From positions 186,001 through 250,000 of the forward strand of contig NZ_SGNY01000008.1 of assembly GCF_007002745.1 (NCBI RefSeq): a stretch of DNA of 64,000 bases, in the 5' to 3' direction. Below the pieces are notes generated by a model. The model saw only the letters and a program-made list of their open reading frames with translations, was not told where the DNA came from and searched no databases. The position numbers and the translations under genes were made by a program. Positions 27,918-36,321 of the stretch are shown in pieces (within the stretch, counting starts at the first letter, position 1; every line of letters starts with the position of its first letter). The DNA is from Martinezella rhizogenes. Its GTDB lineage: Bacteria; Pseudomonadota; Alphaproteobacteria; Rhizobiales; Rhizobiaceae.

Positions 27918-28025
27918 GGCGATTCCTCCCATTGTGAAAACAGTAAAAGATACAGTCCCTTATTACAGCCTTCCTCCTCGATCCAGCTGTGGGCGATCTT
28001 TTCTGTATTTGCATTTGGAATTAAA

Positions 28026-28088
28026 AACGAACTTGAACGAAAATGCAATAGAGCGTGGAACGAATAAAACGAAAGTGAAAGAAACGAT
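28026..28088. promoter_or_regulatory. Array of AACGAA repeats upstream of ugpB
   Basis: AACGAA occurs four times on the plus strand at 28026, 28036, 28059 and 28068, with AACGAT at 28083. The surrounding bases are A-rich (GAACGAAAATG, GGAACGAATAAAACG). Repeats of this type occur in operators of DeoR/GlpR-family regulators, which would fit glycerol-phosphate control, but no such regulator is encoded here. The array starts 109 bases upstream of the ugpB start. Confidence 0.5.
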
Positions 28089-28210
28089 TTTATTATTCCA
28101 TTTTCGCTGCGCATGGTTTTTTCATGCGTCTTTATGCTGGCGCCCCAGGCGGCATGATTTTTCGCAGCCGGGTAACAATGATGGCCGGACGCTTTCAGAA
28201 TAATATTGAT

Positions 28211-28227
28211 ATGTTATTACATTACAT
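28211..28227. promoter_or_regulatory. Zur-like site before COG0523 gene
   Basis: ATGTTATTACATTACAT has arms ATGT and ACAT with 12 of 17 positions symmetric. It lies 21 bases before the COG0523 ATG. Zur boxes in proteobacteria have this A/T-rich ATGTTAT-AACAT form, and zinc-regulated GTPases of this family are typical Zur targets. Confidence 0.45.
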
Positions 28228-28247
28228 ATTAAGCTGCCGCTGATTTT

Positions 28248-29384
28248 ATGCGGTTCAAAGGTGCGGATGTGTTTGGAATGACGCGGAAGAAAGCGGTTGC
28301 GCGAGGAGATGACACGGCTGTCTCCCAGCCCGTCAGGACGGTGCCGGTCACCCTGCTTACCGGCTTTCTGGGTGCGGGAAAGACTACCCTGCTGAACGAG
28401 CTTCTGAACGAACCGGCCATGCATGACGCCGCCGTCATCGTCAATGAATTCGGATCCGTGCCCATCGATCACGATCTGGTGCGCAGCGGTTCGGAACGGT
28501 ATTTCAGAACCACGACGGGTTGCATCTGTTGCAACGCCACCAGCGATATCCGCACCTCGCTTTACGAATTGCATCAGGCCTTTCTGGAAGGGGTGATGCC
28601 GGAAATATCGCGTGTCGTTATCGAAACGACGGGACTTGCCGATCCCGCGCCGATCATTAACAGCCTGATTGCCGGCGGCACACCGGCGCTTGGGTTGCGC
28701 GACCACATCGTCGCCCGGCACTTTCATCTTTCGGGCGTGGTGACTGTCTTTGATGTCACGTCCGGCCGAGCGATGCTCGACAGCTTCATCGAAGGCTGGA
28801 AACAGCTTGCCTTTGCCGACCACATCGTCCTGACGAAAACCGACCTTGCCAATACGACAGCGATGGACCGTGAAGGCCTTGCAGACCTCAACCCCGCCGC
28901 CCTGTTGCATGACCGCAATGCTGCCGGCTTCGATCTCATGTCGCTTTTTGCAACGAAGAACTACTCGCTGCGCGGCAAGCCGGAGGATGTGCCGGGATGG
29001 CTGGCGGCCGACAGGCTGAGCCTGCATGCCGACCATGCCCATGATATCAACCGCCATGGTGCCGGCGTCGAGGCCTTTGACCTCACTTTCGACGGGGCTC
29101 TTGAGCCACAGATGATCGTTACCTTTCTCGAACTCGTCACCAGCAACGTGCATTCCGGCCTGCTGCGACTGAAAGGTATTTTCCAGGCGACGGACGACCC
29201 GGATCGGCCAGTGGTTGCCCACGCCGTGCAGCACCGGCTTTACCCGCTGGCAAGGCTCGAAAGCTGGCCGGATGGCAACCGTGCAACCCGGCTCGTGCTG
29301 ATCGGCATGGATATGCCGCAACAGCCAATCCGCGATCTTTTCGATACATTGGCCTCGCAGGCGAGGCGAAAGGGTGCTTCATGA
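28248..29384 (+). CDS. COG0523 (CobW/G3E family) metal-chaperone GTPase
   Basis: G3E family P-loop GTPase, 378 residues. Walker A is GFLGAGKTT near residues 39-47, the metal-binding CxCC motif is GCICCN near residue 91, the switch is ETTGLADPAPI, and the base-recognition motif is LTKTD. A CobW C-terminal domain (FDLTFDGALEPQ onward) follows. These proteins deliver or insert metals; zinc-starvation types sit behind Zur sites, as may be the case here. An ATG at 28278 is a possible later start. The next gene overlaps by four bases. Confidence 0.9.
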   Translation: MRFKGADVFGMTRKKAVARGDDTAVSQPVRTVPVTLLTGFLGAGKTTLLNELLNEPAMHDAAVIVNEFGSVPIDHDLVRSGSERYFRTTTGCICCNATSDIRTSLYELHQAFLEGVMPEISRVVIETTGLADPAPIINSLIAGGTPALGLRDHIVARHFHLSGVVTVFDVTSGRAMLDSFIEGWKQLAFADHIVLTKTDLANTTAMDREGLADLNPAALLHDRNAAGFDLMSLFATKNYSLRGKPEDVPGWLAADRLSLHADHAHDINRHGAGVEAFDLTFDGALEPQMIVTFLELVTSNVHSGLLRLKGIFQATDDPDRPVVAHAVQHRLYPLARLESWPDGNRATRLVLIGMDMPQQPIRDLFDTLASQARRKGAS

Positions 29385-29650
29385 ACAATCCGCTTGCGCG
29401 CAGCGGTTCCGCGATCGTCTCGCAGGCCCGGATTCTGAAACAATGGGCGCGCAACCTGTTAAATCTGCATGCCGATGACATCGTCACCGTCAGCGAGCTG
29501 TCCTGCGCCCTGCCGGATTGCCCGCCACGCGAAACGGTGATCGTCATCCTGTCCGCATCCGGTGATATCAGGCAATTGTCCATCCACAAGGCGCTGCTGG
29601 AGGTGGATCATGACGATATTGTGCGCGCAATTGCGGAGAATTCGGCCTGA
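29381..29650 (+). CDS. Small protein coupled to the COG0523 GTPase
   Basis: A conserved-looking 89-residue soluble protein with no family I can name. It starts MNNPLARSGSAIVSQARIL, has a helical N-terminal part, then a compact region VSELSCALPDCPPRETVIVI with two cysteines four residues apart and prolines, and an acidic helical end (EVDHDDIVRAIAENSA). Its ATG overlaps the GTPase stop as ATGA, so the two are translationally coupled. It may be the client or partner of the GTPase; that is inference. Confidence 0.75.
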   Translation: MNNPLARSGSAIVSQARILKQWARNLLNLHADDIVTVSELSCALPDCPPRETVIVILSASGDIRQLSIHKALLEVDHDDIVRAIAENSA

Positions 29651-29747
29651 TATTGGATCGGTGATGTCAGGGCGAGCTTGACGGTGCGCGCCATCATCCG
29701 GCACTTCAGGGGCCACGGCGGGATTCGCTGGTGATGAAGGGCGGAAA

Positions 29748-30185
29748 ATGGCCGATCTGGCGATATATGCGGGTTTGTTTCTGACGGCCTTTGTGGCGGC
29801 GACCATTCTGCCCATGCAGTCGGAGGCGGCGCTGGCCGGTCTCATCCTCATGAAGTCGCAGCCTGTCTGGCTGCTGGTGGTCGTCGCCAGTGCCGGCAAT
29901 GTCGCCGGCTCCTTCGTCAACTGGCTGCTTGGCCGTGGCATTGAAGGCTTCCGGCATAAGCGCTGGTTTCCCGTTGGCGAGGCCGCGCTGCAACGTTCCC
30001 AGAACTGGTATCGGCGTTATGGCCGGTGGTCGCTGCTGTTAAGCTGGGCGCCGCTGATCGGCGATCCGCTGACGGTTGCGGCCGGCATCATGAAAGAGCC
30101 ACTGCCGGTCTTTTTGCTGCTGGTCACGATCGCCAAGGTCGGGCGCTACCTCTTGCTGGCGCTGGTGACGCTGAATTTTCTCTGA
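29748..30185 (+). CDS. YqaA family (DedA-like) membrane protein
   Basis: A 145-residue membrane protein with about four hydrophobic segments. The SNARE-associated/DedA-like core is recognisable: an acidic residue after LPMQSEAALAG, a glycine-rich ASAGNVAGSFVNWLLGRG and the arginine-glycine region RYGRWSLLLSWAPLIGDPLTVAAG, which matches YqaA. Relatives are thought to act as lipid or ion transporters, often tied to proton-motive force. It lies 97 bases after the 89-codon gene, so it may or may not be in the same transcript. Confidence 0.8.
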   Translation: MADLAIYAGLFLTAFVAATILPMQSEAALAGLILMKSQPVWLLVVVASAGNVAGSFVNWLLGRGIEGFRHKRWFPVGEAALQRSQNWYRRYGRWSLLLSWAPLIGDPLTVAAGIMKEPLPVFLLLVTIAKVGRYLLLALVTLNFL

Positions 30186-30244
30186 TTGTCTTCAGGATGT
30201 TGCGGCCCGTTCTTCGTTTCAGAAGACAGGGGAGGGCAGCCTCT

Positions 30245-30979
30245 TCAGGGCGCCTTGATCGCCTTCTGCGTCCGGTCCTTGCCCACCTCGATCACGTGGC
30301 GCATGGCTTTGACGGCGGCATCCGCATCACGTGCGGCAATGGCGTGGACGATGCGCAGATGGTTCGACGCAATTTCGGCGATGGTGCCGGGTGAGGCGGC
30401 AGGTGACGAAAGCTGGAAGGAAATGGCGAGTGCCGCTTCAATCAGCCCGCTTGCCGAGCGCATGAAGGGGTTGCCGGACATATGCGCCACGGCAAGGTGG
30501 AATTCGAGATCGACCTTGGCGATACTTTCCGGCGTATGTTTTGGATTGTCGAACTTTGCAGCGATGACGTAAAGCGAAACAATATCGTCATTGGAGGCCT
30601 GCAGGGCCGCTGCTGCTGCCGCTGCCGGCTCCAGCGCCAGACGGATTTCTGCCAGATGCGTAACGAACTCCTCGTCTATGCCTGCTTCGCAGCGCCAGCC
30701 GAGCACGTCGGGATCGAAGAAATTCCAGCTTGAGCGGTCGAGAACGCGGGTGCCGACCTTTGCTTTCGGTTCCACCAGCCGCTTCGCCGCCAGCGTCTTC
30801 ATGGTTTCGCGCAGCACGGTGCGCGAGACGCCGAAGCGCATGGAAAGTTCGGCGTCATTGGGCAGCAGGGAGCCTTCGGCAATTCTGCCCGAGACGATGG
30901 CGCTGCCGAGTTCGGAGACCACATGGGCGTGGCTGTTCCGGCGTTTTCGCCCGCTTATCGTCGTTTCGAGCAGCCCCAA
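30245..30979 (-). CDS. FadR-subfamily GntR regulator
   Basis: GntR family regulator of 244 residues with an N-terminal winged helix (GSLLPNDAELSMRFGVSRTVLRETMKTLA) and an all-helical FCD effector domain (residues 85-240). Metal-ligand residues of FCD domains are probably in DLEFHLAVAHMSGN and NHLRIVHAI. It lies 18 bases beyond yjfF on the same strand and is probably the last gene of the ytfQRT-yjfF operon. FCD regulators commonly respond to sugar acids, consistent with the dehydratase gene on the far side of the operon. Confidence 0.88.
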   Translation of the reverse strand: MGLLETTISGRKRRNSHAHVVSELGSAIVSGRIAEGSLLPNDAELSMRFGVSRTVLRETMKTLAAKRLVEPKAKVGTRVLDRSSWNFFDPDVLGWRCEAGIDEEFVTHLAEIRLALEPAAAAAAALQASNDDIVSLYVIAAKFDNPKHTPESIAKVDLEFHLAVAHMSGNPFMRSASGLIEAALAISFQLSSPAASPGTIAEIASNHLRIVHAIAARDADAAVKAMRHVIEVGKDRTQKAIKAP

Positions 30980-30997
30980 GCAAGCCTCCCTTGGTGG

Positions 30998-31978
30998 TTA
31001 TGCCGGATGTGGCCCGGCCAGTCTCCTGTTTGAATACCAGATGATTGCGCGCTGCAACACGATGAAGACGAAAAGCAGCACACCGATGACGATTTTCGTC
31101 CACCAGGAGGACAGCGTCCCGTCAAAAACGATGTAGGTCTGGATCAGACCCTGGATCAGCAGGCCGATGAAGGTGCCCGCCACCAGCCCCGTGCCGCCGG
31201 TCAGAAGCGTGCCGCCGATGACGACCGCGGCGATGGCGTCGAGTTCAACGCCCACCGTCGCCAGCGAATAGCCCGACGAGGTGTAGAGCGTATAGACGAT
31301 GCCGGCGAGGCCGGAGAGAAAGCCGGACAGCGCATAGATGCCGATGGTCGTCGCGCCGATAGGCACGCCCATCAGCTCCGCCGATTGCGGATTGCCGCCG
31401 AGCGCATAGATATTCGCGCCGAAGCGGGTGCGGCTGGCGATCAGCATGCCGGCGGCAAAGACAAGAAGCATCAGCATGGCGAGCGCCGTCAGCCTGCCGC
31501 CGCCGGGGAAGCGGTAATAAAAGCCCTGTATCGCATCGATGAACGGATGCGAGATCGGCACTGACTGCGTCGAGATCAAATAGGCAGCCCCGCGCGCCAA
31601 AAACATGCCGGCCAGCGTCACCACGAAGGGCGGGATGGACAGGAAACGGATCATCGCCCCCATCAGGCAGCCGAACAGCGTCGAGACCACCAGCACGATG
31701 GCGAAGGCCAGCAGCGGATGGATATTATAGGTGCCGACCATGACGGCGACGAAGACGCTGGTGAAGGCGATGACCGAACCGATGGAAAGATCGATGCCGC
31801 CCGACAGGATGACGAAGGTCATGCCGACGGCCGCGATGCCGAGGAAGGCATTGTCGGTCAGAAGGTTGCCGATCACCCGTGTCGACAGGATCGCCGGATA
31901 TTGCAGCACGCAGAGAAGATAGGCGATCACGAAGATCGTCAGCGTGGTGAGGAAGGGCAGGTTGCGGCTGTGGATCAT
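30998..31978 (-). CDS. yjfF: Sugar ABC transporter permease YjfF
   Basis: RbsC-family inner-membrane permease of 326 residues, about nine helices, matching the second permease of the E. coli galactofuranose importer. Motifs: TFVILSGGIDLSIGSVIAF near residue 55, SIPPFVVTLAGMFLARGAAYL near 115, and AIAAVVIGGTLLTGGTG near 240. The ATG at 31978 overlaps the ytfT stop as ATGA; an ORF extended to 32275 is an artefact inside ytfT. It would pair with YtfT. Confidence 0.9.
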   Translation of the reverse strand: MIHSRNLPFLTTLTIFVIAYLLCVLQYPAILSTRVIGNLLTDNAFLGIAAVGMTFVILSGGIDLSIGSVIAFTSVFVAVMVGTYNIHPLLAFAIVLVVSTLFGCLMGAMIRFLSIPPFVVTLAGMFLARGAAYLISTQSVPISHPFIDAIQGFYYRFPGGGRLTALAMLMLLVFAAGMLIASRTRFGANIYALGGNPQSAELMGVPIGATTIGIYALSGFLSGLAGIVYTLYTSSGYSLATVGVELDAIAAVVIGGTLLTGGTGLVAGTFIGLLIQGLIQTYIVFDGTLSSWWTKIVIGVLLFVFIVLQRAIIWYSNRRLAGPHPA

Positions 31979-33021
31979 CGCGCGGTTCCTTCCTTGGTCA
32001 TGCCATTGGTGGCCGCCGGTTTGACGTGGGGCTTCGGCGCTTTCACGAAACCGAGGACGGCCATGATCGCCGGCGATTGCAGCGTCAGCACCACCATGAT
32101 GATGCCAGCCTTGATGATGAGGTTGAATTCCGGCGGGAAGCCCGAGACGAGAATGCCGGTATTGATGGTCTGGATGATCAGCGCGCCGATCAGCGAGGCG
32201 GTGATGGAAAAGCGCCCGCCATTCAGCGAGGTGCCGCCGATGACCACCGCAAGGATCGCGTCGAGCTCCAGCCACAGCCCGGCGTTGTTAGCATCCGCGC
32301 CGCGAATATCGGCGGTGACGATCATGCCGGCGATGGCCGCGCAGAGGCCGGAAACCGCATAAACGAAGAACAGCAGGAAGCGGGCCCGCACCCCGGCCAG
32401 CGCTGCGGCGCGGCGATTGATGCCGGTCGCCTCGATCAGGAAACCGAGCGCGCTCTTGCGCACCAGAAGGCCGATCGTGAGCGCCGCCGCGACCCAGATG
32501 ATGACGGGCAGCGGAATGCCTGCGAACGAGCCGGAACCGATGGCGGAAAAGCTGTCATTGTTGAAGGTGAGAATGACGCCTTCGGTAATAAGCTGGGCGA
32601 TGCCGCGACCCGCCACCATCAGGATCAGCGTGGCGATGATCGGCTGTATGTCGAGAAGGGCGACCAGCACGCCGTTCCACAACCCGCAGGCAATGCCCAC
32701 GGCAAGCGAGATGACGATGACCGAGGGAATGGAATGGCCATTGCTGATGAGCGTGGCCGCGACCGCGCCGCAGATGGCGATGACGGCGCCAATTGAAAGG
32801 TCGATGCCCTTGGTGGCGATGACCAGCGTCATGCCAATGGTCAAAAGCGCGACCGGTGCGGCACGCACGAGAATATCCACCAGACTGCCATAGAGCCTGC
32901 CGTTCTGGAACGAGACATGCAGGAAACCCGGCGAAAGGATTGTTATCGCTGCCAGAATGATGAAGAGCGCGGCAAGCTGCGGCGCAAGCCTTTTCAGGCG
33001 TCGTGTCACTGCTGCCATCAT
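31975..33021 (-). CDS. ytfT: Sugar ABC transporter permease YtfT
   Basis: RbsC-family permease of 348 residues, first membrane subunit of the ytf system. Motifs: TLVIATKGIDLSIGAVIAIC near residue 65, NGVLVALLDIQPIIATLILM near 115, and AILAVVIGGTSLNGGRFS near 265. The C-terminal tail PKPHVKPAATNGMTKEG is polar and variable. It overlaps both neighbours by four bases, so ytfR, ytfT and yjfF are translationally coupled. Two different permeases per ABC system is characteristic of the ytfQRT-yjfF type. Confidence 0.9.
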   Translation of the reverse strand: MMAAVTRRLKRLAPQLAALFIILAAITILSPGFLHVSFQNGRLYGSLVDILVRAAPVALLTIGMTLVIATKGIDLSIGAVIAICGAVAATLISNGHSIPSVIVISLAVGIACGLWNGVLVALLDIQPIIATLILMVAGRGIAQLITEGVILTFNNDSFSAIGSGSFAGIPLPVIIWVAAALTIGLLVRKSALGFLIEATGINRRAAALAGVRARFLLFFVYAVSGLCAAIAGMIVTADIRGADANNAGLWLELDAILAVVIGGTSLNGGRFSITASLIGALIIQTINTGILVSGFPPEFNLIIKAGIIMVVLTLQSPAIMAVLGFVKAPKPHVKPAATNGMTKEGTAR

Positions 33022-34541
33022 GCCGCCTCCGTTTTTGCCGCATCGGCAATCGCCCGCATGATGTTGTCGGCGGTCACGTCACCGCCCTTCAACTCGCTGA
33101 CATGACGGCGGTCTGAAAGCACGACGACACGGTGTGCGACGGCGGTGAGTTCTTCCAGTTCCGAAGAGATGACGACGAGCGACATGCCTTCGCTGCAGAG
33201 TTTTTCGATCATTTTCAGGATTTCCGCATGCGCGCCGATATCGATGCCGCGTGTCGGTTCGTCGAGGATCAGCAGACGGGGGTGGGTGGCGAGCCAGCGC
33301 GCCAGAATGGCCTTCTGCTGGTTGCCGCCGGACAGGAATTTGATCGGCCGGTTGGGATCGGCCGGGCGGATATCGAGCGACTTGATGAAGCTTTCGGCCA
33401 GTTCCGCTTTCTGCCGGCGCGACAGTGGCCGGGCCCAACCCTGTCGTGCCTGAAGCGCCAGCGCGATATTGTCGGTGACGGAAAAGTCGCCGATGATGCC
33501 ATCGGTCTTGCGCTCTTCCGGACAGAAGCCGAAACCGGCGGTGATGGCGGCTTCCGGCGAAGAAATCGCCACCGTCTGGCCGTCGATGACAGCCTTTCCG
33601 GTATCCGGCCGGTCGATGCCGAACAGCAGGAAGGCTGTTTCCGTCCGGCCAGAACCGAGCAGCCCGGCGACACCGACGATTTCGCCGGGGCGGATGCCGA
33701 GATCGAAGGGGGCGATGCTGCCGCGTTTGCCGTAACCTTCGAAACGGATCGGCGGCTCGCCCTCGGCAACCGTATCTTCGGTCACCTGATGTTCATGGGT
33801 GATGTGCTGAAGCTCGCGGCCGAGCATCATCGAGATCAGTTCGGAACGGGGCAGGCTGCCGATATCGCGGGTGCCGACGAGGCGGCCGTTGCGCAGCACC
33901 GTCACCCGGTCGGCTATGTCATAGACCTGATTGAGGAAGTGGGTGATGATGACGATGCCGATGCCGCGTGCGCGCAGGTTTCTCAAGACGCCGAACAGCA
34001 TCTCGACTTCATGGGCATCAAGGCTGGCGGTTGGTTCGTCCAGCACCAGCACCTTGCCGGAAAGATCGACGGCGCGGGCAATGGCGATGATCTGGCGGAT
34101 GGCGACGGAATAGCTGGAAAGCAGCGCGTTGACGTCGATGGACAGCCCGTACTGGGCAAGCAGCGCCTGCGAATTCTTCTGCATCGTGCTGCGGTCGATC
34201 AGCCCGAAGCGGCGCGGCTGGCGGCCGAGAAACAGGTTTTCGGCAACCGTCAGGTTTTCGAGAAGGTTCACTTCCTGATAGACAGTGCCGATGCCCAGCG
34301 CCTGCGCCTCGCCGACATCGGTGGGCGAGATTTCGCTACCTTCCAGAAAGATCGAACCGCTGTCGCGGTGATAAACGCCGGTCAAGATCTTGATCAGCGT
34401 CGATTTGCCCGCGCCGTTTTCGCCGAGCAATGCGTGGATTTCACCGCGCCCGAGCGAAAAATCGACGCCATCAAGCGCCGTGATCCCGAGAAAGGATTTG
34501 CCGATGGCGTGTGCTTCCAGAAGTGGTGCCGTTTCGGACAT
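33018..34541 (-). CDS. ytfR: Sugar ABC transporter ATP-binding protein YtfR
   Basis: Double-domain sugar ATPase of the RbsA/MglA type, 507 residues. N-terminal domain: Walker A GENGAGKST near residue 39 and Walker B VLVLDEPTASLD. C-terminal domain: signature LSGGNQQKAILARWL and LLILDEPTRGIDIG. The N-terminal signature is degenerate (SVAIRQIIAIAR), which is usual for this family. The ATG at 34541 (MSETAPLLEAHAIG) is preferred over 34583. A family B palindrome lies between this gene and ytfQ. Confidence 0.92.
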   Translation of the reverse strand: MSETAPLLEAHAIGKSFLGITALDGVDFSLGRGEIHALLGENGAGKSTLIKILTGVYHRDSGSIFLEGSEISPTDVGEAQALGIGTVYQEVNLLENLTVAENLFLGRQPRRFGLIDRSTMQKNSQALLAQYGLSIDVNALLSSYSVAIRQIIAIARAVDLSGKVLVLDEPTASLDAHEVEMLFGVLRNLRARGIGIVIITHFLNQVYDIADRVTVLRNGRLVGTRDIGSLPRSELISMMLGRELQHITHEHQVTEDTVAEGEPPIRFEGYGKRGSIAPFDLGIRPGEIVGVAGLLGSGRTETAFLLFGIDRPDTGKAVIDGQTVAISSPEAAITAGFGFCPEERKTDGIIGDFSVTDNIALALQARQGWARPLSRRQKAELAESFIKSLDIRPADPNRPIKFLSGGNQQKAILARWLATHPRLLILDEPTRGIDIGAHAEILKMIEKLCSEGMSLVVISSELEELTAVAHRVVVLSDRRHVSELKGGDVTADNIMRAIADAAKTEAA

Positions 34542-34598
34542 TGAGCAGTTCCGTATCGAAAATGGGTCTCGCCATAAGGGCACAGAGTGATCGCATGA

Positions 34599-34760
34599 AG
34601 CGAGCGGGTGCCGCTTGTTTCTTCTCCCCGCCGGGGAGAAGGTGGCCCGAAGGGTCGGATGAGGGGGCTAGCTCTCGGTCTATCGCTACCGTTGCCCCCT
34701 CATCCCGCTGCCGCGACCTTCTCCCCGGCGGGGAGAAGAAGCAGGCCGCACCCGCTCGCT
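34599..34760. repeat. Intergenic palindromic element, family B, copy 2
   Basis: The most complete copy: outer arms AGCGAGCGGGTGCCGC at 34599 and GCCGCACCCGCTCGCT ending at 34760, then the TTTCTTCTCCCC / GGGGAGAAGAA arms. The asymmetric arm carrying GGCCCGAAGGGTCGG is on the left here, so it is inverted relative to copies at 17576 and 53754. It lies between ytfQ and ytfR inside the operon; no gene is present in 34542-34840. Confidence 0.9.
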
Positions 34761-34840
34761 CCATAAAATCATTCAGTATCGGGCTTTAACGGCCGAAAGA
34801 AACGGCGCAGCTCCTGCTGCCGTCCCTCACAAGACAGGGC

Positions 34841-35800
34841 TCAGTACCCCAGGCCCTTCTTCGCCTCGTAGACCTTCATAGGATCATCGGATGCCGTATA
34901 AAGCTTGGATTCCGTCTGGATCCACTTCGGCGGTTCCTTCTTGTCCTTCAGATAGGCTTCGAGCGCGTCAAAAGCGGGGCCTGCCATGTCGGGTGTCAGT
35001 TCCACCGTCGCATTGGCCTCGCCATCCGCCATGGCCTTGAAGATGTCGGGCACGGCGTCGATGGAGACGATCTTGATGTCGGTTCCGGGCTTCAGGCCGG
35101 CTTCCTTGATCGCCTGGATCGCGCCGACGGCCATGTCGTCATTGTGGGCGTAGACGGCACAGATATCCTTGCCGCCGCCTTCGGCCTTGATGAAGCTTTC
35201 CATCACTTCCTTGCCCTTGGTGCGGGTGAAGTCACCCGTCTGCGAGCGCACGATCTTGATGTTCTTATGGGATTCGATGGCCTGCTCGAAACCCTTCTTG
35301 CGGTTGATGGCGGGCGAAGAGCCGGTCGTGCCCTGCAGTTCCACCACCTTGCAATCCTTGGAGCCGACATCCTTGACCAGCCAGTCGCCAGCCACCTTGC
35401 CCTCGTGCACCTGATCGGAGGTTACGGCGGTCAGGTAAAGATCATCCGGCGCCTCGATCTGGCGGTCGAGCAGGATGACGGGGATTTTTTCTTCCTTGGC
35501 TTCCTTCAGCACCGCGTCCCAGCCGGTGGCGACCACAGGCGCGATCAGGATCGCGTCGACACCCTGCGCGATGAAGCCACGGACGGCCTTGATCTGGTTT
35601 TCCTGCTTCTGCTGTGCGTCGGCGAATTTCAGCGTGACGCCGCGCTTTTCGGCCTGCTGTTTGGTGACGGTGGTTTCAGCCGCGCGCCACCCGGATTCCG
35701 AGCCGATCTGCGAGAAGCCGACGGTAAGCGATTGTGCGGAAACACTGGATGCAAGGCATGCGGAAACGGCGACAGTGAATGCCGCAAAAGCTTTTCTCAT
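34841..35800 (-). CDS. ytfQ: Sugar ABC substrate-binding protein YtfQ
   Basis: Periplasmic binding protein of 319 residues, with a signal peptide (AFAAFTVAVSACLASSVSAQ) and the mature start SLTVGFSQIGSESGWR, typical of YtfQ. Sugar-site sequences include DAQQKQENQIKAVRGFIAQG, LLDRQIEAPDD and AVYAHNDDMAVGAIQAI. The ATG at 35800 follows GGGAGGATAAG. E. coli YtfQ binds galactofuranose; the ligand here could be a related furanose or sugar acid given the dehydratase next door. It heads the operon. Confidence 0.92.
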   Translation of the reverse strand: MRKAFAAFTVAVSACLASSVSAQSLTVGFSQIGSESGWRAAETTVTKQQAEKRGVTLKFADAQQKQENQIKAVRGFIAQGVDAILIAPVVATGWDAVLKEAKEEKIPVILLDRQIEAPDDLYLTAVTSDQVHEGKVAGDWLVKDVGSKDCKVVELQGTTGSSPAINRKKGFEQAIESHKNIKIVRSQTGDFTRTKGKEVMESFIKAEGGGKDICAVYAHNDDMAVGAIQAIKEAGLKPGTDIKIVSIDAVPDIFKAMADGEANATVELTPDMAGPAFDALEAYLKDKKEPPKWIQTESKLYTASDDPMKVYEAKKGLGY

Positions 35801-35848
35801 CTTATCCTCCCAGAGATGATGACAGCGTGACGGGCACACTATGAGCAT

Positions 35849-36043
35849 ATAGTAATACTCTTGAAAAGCGGTTTTTTAGACCTTCTGCAAATTGCGCGAT
35901 GTCAGTTCGATCGGAATTTTACCTTAAAATCCAATGAATCAATGACTTGTAGATATTTCTCGTGTCTTTTTTCTCTGTGAAAACATACCGGAAACGGGCT
36001 TCGATGCGGCTTGACAGGCTAAGATGACATCTAATAGTAATAC
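35849..36043. promoter_or_regulatory. Divergent regulatory region with two ATAGTAATAC sites
   Basis: ATAGTAATAC appears at 35849-35858, 49 bases upstream of ytfQ, and at 36034-36043. The second overlaps a plausible -10 (TAGTAA) spaced 18 bases from TTGACA at 36011-36016, directed at the dehydratase gene. AGTAATACT is near-palindromic, as expected for a GntR-family operator. The space 35801-36321 holds no gene I can support; the dehydratase would have a leader of about 280 bases containing a TTCGGC-TAAA-GCCGAA hairpin at 36160. Confidence 0.5.
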
Positions 36044-36321
36044 AAATAAGTAGATTGGCTTGATGCGGAGTGCGGCGCGAGAGACTAGCCGCCATCCGAC
36101 AGGGCAGGGAGGGAGAGACCGTTGCAGATAGCCGGTATCATCGTAAGCACCGAAAAATGTTCGGCTAAAGCCGAAGAACGGTGCCGATCCACTCGTCTGG
36201 ACCGGCTCTGTCGGTTATGCGTGAACTCCGAAAGCTGATTCCATTTTCCTTGCGCACAACATAAGCTTGTCGCATTTCGTAATATTTTACCGTTGGCCAC
36301 TTCCGGCTGGAGACCTGCATC

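Noticed and set aside
27918..28020. PHO box for ugpB
   Set aside because: No pair of CTGTCAT-like repeats was found; only the AACGAA array stands out.
33132..34544. 470-codon plus-strand frame opposite ytfR
   Set aside because: Shadow of an ABC ATPase with intact motifs.
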